Shown here: positions 53,559 to 64,000 of the stretch, in pieces | How the letters are laid out: the number at the start of each line of letters is the position of its first letter | Numbering within the stretch: position 1 is the first letter of the stretch | From: Litomosoides sigmodontis | Taxonomy: Eukaryota > Nematoda > Chromadorea > Rhabditida > Onchocercidae | Assembly: GCA_963070105.1 (NCBI GenBank) | Contig: OY718805.1 | Coordinates: forward strand, 9,266,652 to 9,330,651 | DNA length: 64,000 bases | Direction of reading: 5' to 3' | Notes under the pieces: generated by a model | What the model was told of the DNA's origin: nothing | What the model saw: only the letters and a program-made list of their open reading frames with translations | The model's database searches: none | Made by a program: the position numbers and the translations under genes

Positions 53559-56500
53559 TTAGAAGTGAAAATTCCTAATTCGGTCAATGAATCGAGTCCT
53601 TGGCAAATCAGGAGATGGAAATTTCTGCGCATAAATCTTCGGATAAGTCTTTTTGAACTGCAAAACAGGAACTTATTGAAAAAGAACACAAGAAAAGGAA
53701 ATTAAGTTATTAATTTAAACTTTATTATGCTCAGCACTAACCTTTTTGAGTCGCTGTCTCCGGTCTGTAACTGAAAGATTTTCATCACTAAGAATGTCTT
53801 CCAAGAGAGAAAGCAAATGACTGTCGACATCCTTCTTTTGCAGTTCATATTCTTCTACTTTTATTGGCTCACAGAAGTGCTGTTTCAAGCGCTCCGCGCT
53901 TGATTTATTATCAGTCGTATGCTGTTGTGAAGTCGGCGACTTCTTTATAATAACCTGAAATTTCTTTGGAAATATTTACAAAAGCTTTTTCAAGTTCTCA
54001 ATTAGTGAAGTAAACTGAGAATTTCCGTCGTTTCGAAACAAAAATTATATAAGTTCTCGCGAATATATGGAATTAAAATCCACCTCATGTGGTAGCAATA
54101 GCTGGCGTTTAACCGCTGAAGTAAATGCTTCCGGAATAGAAAAGGTATCACATTCATTATCCATTAAAAATATGACCAGTTGATGGCATTCTGATGCATT
54201 AATGGTTTGGGACGGATGTAGTATTTTGGTCGGTAAGCATTCCAGAACCTGGAAATTAGTTTAGAAATATCCTGATCGTTCCATAAACTACTAGATTTCA
54301 TAGCTTCTTTATTCTCTTTACCAATGCTAAGTACCAATCTGATGAATATAGAAGGAAAAAACATTATTTCTGGTGTCGATTTTTCCACTTTCCTGGTACA
54401 TGTTCTCCACATTGAAAGATCTTTCTGCAGACCCTCCAACAAGTAAGGGATTGATTAGGTGAAGATTTATTTATTGTTCTTGGGTGTTACAAACATGCCT
54501 CCTTATAATAAATAAGTTCTCCAACACCCTTCGAACTTTTAATCTAATTTTCAGGAGCATAGTTTCTCACAATTGAACGATTATCACGACGTTTATCCAT
54601 TCGCAAACAATAATTTCGGCTGACACGTTGCATAAAGCGCAACAAATAATGTAATCGACGACGAACACGTGGCTCCAAAGTTAACATTACTAATGACACT
54701 GCTTCTTTCAACAATCTTTCATTTTCACTGTCAATTCCTGTAAAATGCGGTCAATCTTAAATATATTAAAGAAAAATTCTTTAATTTTTGAAATCCGAAT
54801 ATATTTTACATGCAAGAGTACTTTATGAGAATTAGATATAAAAAACAAACTGAAGTAATGATAATTCGAAAAAATATATATTTAATCGAAAAACTTATCA
54901 ACTTTTACAGACTTCGGATTCATACAAAAGTATTTGCCATTAACGAAAATAAGATTAGAATATCAACCAGCAAGTAGTGCACAGGATTGTACACCAGGAG
55001 TACTTGTACGTGGAACAAGTGTATTTATTTTGGCTAATTCCTCAATGCGCTGCATAAGCTCTGGACTTCGTTGCAGACCTGGGAGGTGTGTTAAAATTGT
55101 TTCATAAGCCATCTTGCATGCTGAAAAAAATTTCATGAAAAGTTGATTGTAACTATTTAAATGAGGCTTTAATAAATACTCGTACTGGATAAATTTAAGC
55201 AACTTGATTCAAACCGTCACTGTTTTGAAACCTCAAGAAACAACAATATTCATATGGTTTTTTTGCATCATCTGGGTATCATTATCATTACTGTGCTTCA
55301 CAACTTACAAAAAGTTTCGCTATCTGCTGACAACGTGGATACGGAAGAGAGTAACGTGTTTGGTGGTGACATGACGTGATCCTCGCCAATAAGTTCTTTG
55401 CTAGGCGACACTGTTGTGCGTAAATTAGAACTTCCATCTTTCCCATCTAGGTTACTGCTATTCTATAAAACTACTTTCACATTTATATCTTTCATTAAAA
55501 TGCACCAAATCAGTATGGGAAAGTATGATGTACCTGAGGATTAACTGCCTTTTGCACGTAACGCGTGAATGGTGAATTGTCAGCGCAAAAAACTGTTTCC
55601 TTATGCAGTTCTGCTAAAAATAAAACTCTACGTTTAAAATAAGTTCCACATATTTACGAAAGTTGAGGGAAAAATTAAATCACTATAATCACGCGAAATA
55701 TTTGTGCTCAGTGTACAATTCAAAATTTAATCTTGTCCATGAAAAAAATCACCCAAGTTTCGCTGCTGAAAATTTTTTCGACGAAATAACTGCATTATAC
55801 GTAGAACAGACAGTGCGACAGGATTTGGAAGAATGGGACAGTCTTTATCAAATTGTTCACAAACACTTTTGAATACATTCAATTCGAATCCTTCGTATGG
55901 TACATGTGTGGATTCCGCGAATTTTGTATCAAATGGCCAACGCGATAGATAACGCATCATTGTTATTACATAATTTGTTAGATAATCTGCAGAAAAGCAC
56001 GAAAATAATTTTTCACAGCTTTTATTAATTTCTTTATACTTCTTTAGTTTACCATTGATTTATCAAATAGGCTAGCTTTTAAACAGTTCATCAATTTTTT
56101 GAAACTGATAACCCCAAAGAACCGTTTGCTTAAAGACAGCACAAAATCTGCCATCTAATAAATTATGATGTCAATTTTATGTAATGAAAAACTTTTTCTT
56201 GTAATCGAGCTCTTGATACTCAAAATTTTTACTACAACAGTTGTTATTCAAAAAGAGCTTTTTAGTCGTGTTTTTCAAATATAACGATACCATTCTCAGG
56301 ATGAACTCGAACTATTCCTTTCGTTCCGACCCGTTCACAATTCCAGCGAACATCTGCACCGTCAAAATCATAATCGAGAATTCCCTTTAGTGAATCCACC
56401 TGCAGCAGTGATTGCAAGCTGGAATCAACAGAAACTTTCACGAGCTGATTTTCGGGAAGAGTAATTGTTTATATTCTTCAAGTTGAACTTACTGATTTAT

Positions 56501-58273
56501 CAAGACGTTCCTATATATTTCGCTGGTATCAAGGAACAAACGGGCACCGCTATGTTCCTCATTGACAACCGCTCCTGGAGATCGTGAAGACTGAAAGCTC
56601 TCCGGAGTTTGGGTCTATAAAATAGTTTATTTTTTCATTATATTATTTATTCACTTACGTAGCTAACTCATTTTGATCACCGGGCATCGATAGAGATGAA
56701 GGTAAATAAGAACTTGTGCAATCACCTGAACAATTTTCCCGAAATGTCGAAGACTTTGCATTTCTGATTGGTTGGTTGAATTACTGTTTACTTCGTTTAA
56801 TTTGGCGATCATCTCGTCTAACGCATTAAACTGTTTTGATGTTCCCTCTCCAATTTCACTATTTTCCACATTCGCTTCACTTATTTTTTCCGAAGAGACG
56901 ACCCTAGTACTTGACTTTTTACATAATTCATCGTTAAGATTCTGAAAAACTTCTATAACAGGAAAAAATCAAACTTAATGGTTGAAAAGACAAAGATTTT
57001 AAATGAAATAAAGCTAAAATGTTCTAGCAAACTTGCTTTTAAGCTAAACATAGAAGGCAAATTTCCGTGAGATGCTGATAAACGACGGGAAAGTGGAGCA
57101 TTCGACTGCGTTGCGGGAGCAGGTAGTCGTGGTGCCACCTTCAGGTCGTTGTTTCGATTTTTCCAGTCCGTGTTGTGCATTCTGAAAGAACTTTTCCAAA
57201 TTACTAAATCAACTGTTCAACAATTGCACTCTTTGGTACCAACCTTATTTTCGAGGCAGACTCAGGCATTTCTGTTTCAAAACTTCAAATAAAGGTGGCC
57301 AAAATTTTACAGGAATAACTCTCTACCTTTGCGGAGCAGTAAATCCAAAATTTTTGTCTCTAAATCGATTCTGCCTGAAACCACATCGTTCACTGAATGA
57401 AGCGGCCCGACGGACAAGAATTGGTGTTGCAGCCAAGAATTCAGGTGAGGTGGTCGAAAACCTAAAAGAAAATCAATTGTTTGAAAAAAAGGACTGATGA
57501 TTTTATCCAAACATAAGGTAAGAAAGTTACCGGTACAATTCGCTCTCTTTAAATACTTCGACATCATCACATTTTCCACGTACAGTACAAAATAATCCCA
57601 TATTCAGATACATACCCAACAGTCTTGAACAATTGGATCTGAAAAATAGACGCTTACATGAAATTCCTTTTCAGATTTTTACGTGGAGCTTTGCACCACT
57701 TCTTCATTAAAACAGTGCCAGTTATAACTGGTATTGGGAAAAAAAATTGTGATGGATCTTTTTAGAACGACCACTATTCTGACTTAAACATTGAACCTTA
57801 TTGAAATGGTAGCTCACCTGGTTATTTCCCGACCATCATGGATGAACTTCGGTAACTCATTCATCATAAAGTCCACTGCCTCGCGACCTGTGAAACAATC
57901 GTCGAAGATGCGCAGTTGACGCCGATGTCGCTTTACAGGCATTCCACTTCGAAAGCGCCTTATCATTCCATTCCACTGTGAATAATATATAGAGCGATAT
58001 ATATAAAAGATATATCAATGATATCAAAATATGCATGTTGTAGACCTAGAAAAACTGTAGAAATAGAGGATGAGTAGGCAAGCACCATCTCCATTATTCT
58101 CGTACGTGCTTTTAGGAAGATGAAGGTGAAGAAAATTAACTAACTACACGTGTTGCTCTGAAACGGCCCTCAAATAGAGAACTGCCTTCTTTCGGACTTT
58201 TCATCGTGGTTTCTGGGACAGCAGTATGCTCAGCTGATACGCGAAAACCTCGAAGCTGAACGTAGCCGGTCAT
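53559..58273 (-). CDS. DEP-domain protein of the DEPDC1/LET-99 family (17 exons, about 818 aa)
   Basis: Family members combine an N-terminal DEP domain with a RhoGAP-like domain; C. elegans LET-99 positions the spindle by controlling cortical G-protein forces, and human DEPDC1A/B act in mitosis. Exons: 58273-58148, 57975-57818, 57638-57531, 57461-57327, 57282-57244, 57181-57033, 56952-56726, 56614-56493, 56418-56291, 55986-55753, 55613-55534, 55462-55309, 55120-54968, 54737-54571, 54248-54084, 53954-53742, 53657-53559. Blocks shared with human DEPDC1: GRFRATRWNGMIRRFRSGMP, CFTGREAVDFMM, LYRFSTTSPEF, SEIYRNVLINHLQSLL, YVITMMRYLSRWPFDTKF, RRRLHYLLRFMQRVSRN, LVIFLMDNE, and LSVTDRRQRLKKFKKTYPKI. 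The linker between domains is Ser/Asn-rich and diverged. The donor of exon 10 is uncertain (55753 or 55801, both in phase). I cannot say which worm paralogue this is. Confidence 0.88.
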
Positions 58274-60004
58274 AAACTATCTATAATCAATACATTATTA
58301 TACATTGTGATAAATGCAAAAGAAAATTTTCCTTCCGAATATTAGCATTTCTCATTGTTCGTCGCGTTATCTAGCGCATTATGCTCGATTTCATATTGCT
58401 ATTTTTCGCAATAAAAAAAAGAATGAAGTATATCACCATCCAAACATTGAATGTGAATCAGGAATGCTTTCCCACTCGCAATTTTCCTTCCGAGTGTTAG
58501 CTTTTCTTTGTTTGTGGTGTGTATCTAGATACTTTTAACATTCTGACTTAATATAACTTGACACGCAATCTTAGAATATTTGCAACACATGAAACCTTTA
58601 TGCGAAGCAAATTTTAGTCCATTGGAATAAGTGAATTTAGAAACTTCATTCAATGTCAAAAGTAGCAATCATGTGGCAAGACTACAATGCAACCAAATTT
58701 ATTCACGCAAACCAAAAGTCCACGAGAGCAGAAGAAATGAACAGTGAAGCCGATAAATGCAAACATTCATAATGCTAAAAAAGAATGAAAACATCAAGAG
58801 GTGAGTGCCTCACGTCATCGTCATCGAGAACTACTTAATGCATTTTCAAGATGATAAAGGTTAAATTTAATTTCAAGAATAAAAAACTTCTTGAAGCTGT
58901 TAGCGGTGCGAGGGATTTCAATCTAAACGAGAATTGGACCAACTTCATCTCATCCTAATTGCAGAACTTTAAATACGATCAAAATCGATGATTTAATCAC
59001 GGTGTGAAAGTACTGTCAACGCTACAATGAATACAGTTAGAAGAGCAGAAGCGCTTCAATGACTACAGTAATGAAGCAGTGTTATGAACAAACTTGAAAT
59101 TTCAAAGTGCCGCTTGCCGCTTTCGGTGCTGTTGCAGCGCTATAGCGGCAAATATAGTGTGAACTTTTAACCGAATCGTTGAAACTTCACTTTTTTGAGT
59201 GCCTGTTCTTTCGTGTTGTTTAGGTGCAACAGATGAAGGTATTCCGTTTGTTTCTTCCTTCAAGCATCCGGCTCACTTTCCTCTACTACATCCTGCTTCA
59301 CAGTTCCGGAAATGCAGCATTACCTCAATATGTTTCTTATCAAAGAAAGTTTTTAGTTGAACTTTATAGAGTGTCGTGGTTTCAATTCACGATATTAGTG
59401 TATGTTACAGTTAACTGAAACGGTTACTCGCCAGGACAGGTTACGTAAGTTGACTGGGAGGAGGGGATACAGTGCAACAATTGTTATCCTAAAATGTGAG
59501 CGTTCAGGAGGATGGTGCGTTATACGATACTGCCCGTGCATTGCTATCGCATAGGTCATCTCTCGCTAATCTCCCTCCCTCCTCTCTCTCTCTCTCTCTC
59601 TCTCTCCTCTTCATACAAATGCAAAGAATATGAGAGAGAGAGAGAGGCAGAGACTTCTTCTTTTCGTGTCACTTTCTGCCTGCCTATAGTGGCGCAAGAA
59701 TGACGTTGAGAAGATTGAAGGTTACATTTAGGGCGTGTATCTGTCTCTCTGTGCTCTCTGTGTGTGTGTGTGTGTGTGCCTCTGTTGTTGCTAGGAGTCC
59801 TGTCGACAGTCTCATTCTCCTCCTCACCCTTGGATGAGTGAAGTGGATGACTGCGTGCGTGAGTGGTGGAGTTAGATGGTGCGTGCGTTAACGGGTGAGG
59901 CGGTCGACAGTGGTGGTTGTTGCAGGGACTGGTCAGTGGTTATTGCATTTCTTGCAGGTCTCATTTCTATTTCTATTGGCGAAACTTCGTGAAACGTTCA
60001 AGCT
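58274..60004. promoter_or_regulatory. divergent intergenic region upstream of beta-tubulin
   Basis: 1.7 kb between the DEPDC1-like and beta-tubulin starts. The half next to tubulin is pyrimidine-rich and GC-richer, with CT/GA and TG repeats at 59582-59778. ORFs here (58314, 59224, 59512) carry no domain. This stretch should hold the tubulin core promoter and 5' UTR; no TATA box can be fixed. Confidence 0.5.
59582..59647. repeat. (CT)n ... (GA)n inverted repeat
   Basis: A CT run at 59582-59606 is followed, after a 25-base AT-rich loop, by a GA run at 59632-59647. The arms are complementary over about 16 bases and could pair. It lies about 360 bp upstream of the beta-tubulin ATG. A (TG)n run follows at about 59760-59778. 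Confidence 0.85.
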
Positions 60005-63192
<3,188 letters not shown>

Positions 63193-63353
63193 GCAGGGAA
63201 TGACCGATTTTGTTGGAGAAGACGGAACTGTTCCAATATTATAAACTTTCTGCACATTTCTACTACATTGGTGCACCTATGTCTTGTTACTTACTTTCTG
63301 CTTTCGGTAGTATAGTGTTTTTAAAGAGTCAGTAAGAGATATTGTTTTTTTTC

Positions 63354-63359
63354 AATAAA
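63354..63359 (+). other. polyadenylation signal AATAAA of beta-tubulin
   Basis: A canonical AATAAA, 162 bp after the stop codon, preceded by a T-rich run and followed by TGTGATCT. Its position fits the end of the tubulin mRNA. Confidence 0.7.
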
Positions 63360-63550
63360 TGTGATCTAAAACTATGGTTTTTAGTAGGTTATGCAAAGTT
63401 TTAACTCGGAACATTATGTTGAAGTTTAAGTCGATCTACCACGAAGGCTAACAATAGCCTGAATATTCCATGTTCGGAAAAAAGGAATAAACGCAAAAGG
63501 GAGCGTTTGTAAAAATGAGTGAGGCTCATCACATTAGCAACGGTGATATG

Positions 63551-63636
63551 CTTAATTAGTAAAAATTCGCCTCAAAAAACCGGAAAGTTAGCCTTAATTA
63601 GTAAAAATTCGCCTCAAAAAAACAGAAAGTAAGCCA
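63551..63636. repeat. 42-bp direct tandem duplication
   Basis: Two copies with period 42 starting at 63552 and 63594, each beginning TTAATTAGTAAAAATTCGCC. They differ at a few positions toward the end. The duplication is in the intergenic flank of beta-tubulin. Confidence 0.9.
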
Positions 63637-64000
63637 AAATCGACTTAAGTGTAGTTCGCTTGTTTTAAGTTATGTTGGAGAAATCAGAAGTTGCTACTGA
63701 ATACGAATGACAAAAAAAGATGGAATGATACTGGGGCTGGAGCAAACAGGAACGAGCTCTCACCCAGCTTCTGCGAAAGCTTCCTTTTATACGAAAGAAA
63801 TAAACTGAAATTTCGACAATTTTGCAGAAGAATTTTGTAAGTGTTCTGCACCAAATTAGGAGAATCTCAACGAAGTTCCAATGGCAAGCGGGAAGTCCAA
63901 GGAAATGCCACGATGCTCTTATTCTATTTTAGTTCAAAAAAGCTGTTGAATTCGCTCAATCTACGCCTAAGTGGAATTTTCAAATTAAAGAATTTGAGTT

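Larger units (their letters stand above)
63193..64000. other. beta-tubulin 3' UTR and right-hand flank
   Basis: The tubulin 3' UTR runs to about 63375. Beyond it lies a short tandem duplication, and then sequence with slightly higher GC at 63720-63960 in which several short frames are open to the window edge. No domain is recognisable; it could be the edge of another gene or of an old repeat. Confidence 0.45.

Noticed and set aside
54164..54442. 92-codon minus-strand ORF in the DEPDC1-like gene
   Set aside because: It lies mainly in the intron between 54571 and 54248 and reads through the next exon in the wrong frame. Skipping it joins ATT/GTGAGA to TTTCCAG in phase and continues the family alignment.
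56045..56165. Apparent exon starting MADFVLSLSKRFFGV in the DEPDC1-like gene
   Set aside because: It loosely resembles the WRYVILIYLQ helix, but its donor phase leads to an immediate stop. The exons at 56614-56493 and 56418-56291 match the same helix better and join 55986 in phase, so this is intronic.

Overview
The window is nuclear DNA from a nematode, most likely a filarial or other spirurid worm. It is AT-rich, with compact genes of many small exons, GT..AG introns ending in TTTCAG-like acceptors, and several start codons just behind an acceptor-like TTTTCAG, as expected for spliced-leader trans-splicing. No operon, virus, transposon, CRISPR array or bacterial gene was recognised. Most supplied ORFs are single exons or shadows, so I rebuilt gene models by hand from splice sites, reading phase and remembered family sequence. 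In each of the eleven recognised genes the exon lengths add up to a multiple of three. All functional calls are by homology recognised by eye; no database search was run.

Layout: 2.2-11.8 kb (-) AP-3 adaptor delta subunit; 12.6-14.9 kb (+) SHQ1, the H/ACA RNP assembly chaperone; 16.1-17.6 kb (+) quinoid dihydropteridine reductase; 20.2-30.1 kb (+) TCERG1/TCER-1, an elongation and splicing factor with three WW domains and a run of FF repeats; 31.4-31.8 kb (-) a possible small secreted peptide; 34.5-37.1 kb (-) a secreted class 2 lipase; 38.9-40.8 kb (+) a secreted GH25-type (LYS) lysozyme; 42.2-45.2 kb (-) TBL2, an ER-anchored WD40 protein; 46.0-47.2 kb (+) RER1, a Golgi-to-ER retrieval receptor; 48.7-53.0 kb (+) eIF3 subunit L; 53.6-58.3 kb (-) a DEPDC1/LET-99 family protein; 60.0-63.2 kb (+) a beta-tubulin.

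Four gene pairs are head to head and could share promoters: AP-3 delta/SHQ1 (about 0.7 kb), lipase/lysozyme (1.8 kb), TBL2/RER1 (0.8 kb) and DEPDC1-like/beta-tubulin (1.7 kb). Most genes are housekeeping functions (vesicle traffic, RNP assembly, transcription, translation, cytoskeleton). The lipase and lysozyme form a small island of secreted hydrolases, and that stretch also holds most of the microsatellites.

The points most worth checking are the orphan 62-residue secreted peptide, a probable GC-AG intron in TBL2, an intron of the lipase that is mostly (TA)n, a CT/GA inverted repeat upstream of beta-tubulin, and the RGG-rich N-terminus of TCER-1. I found no clearly new multi-gene system.
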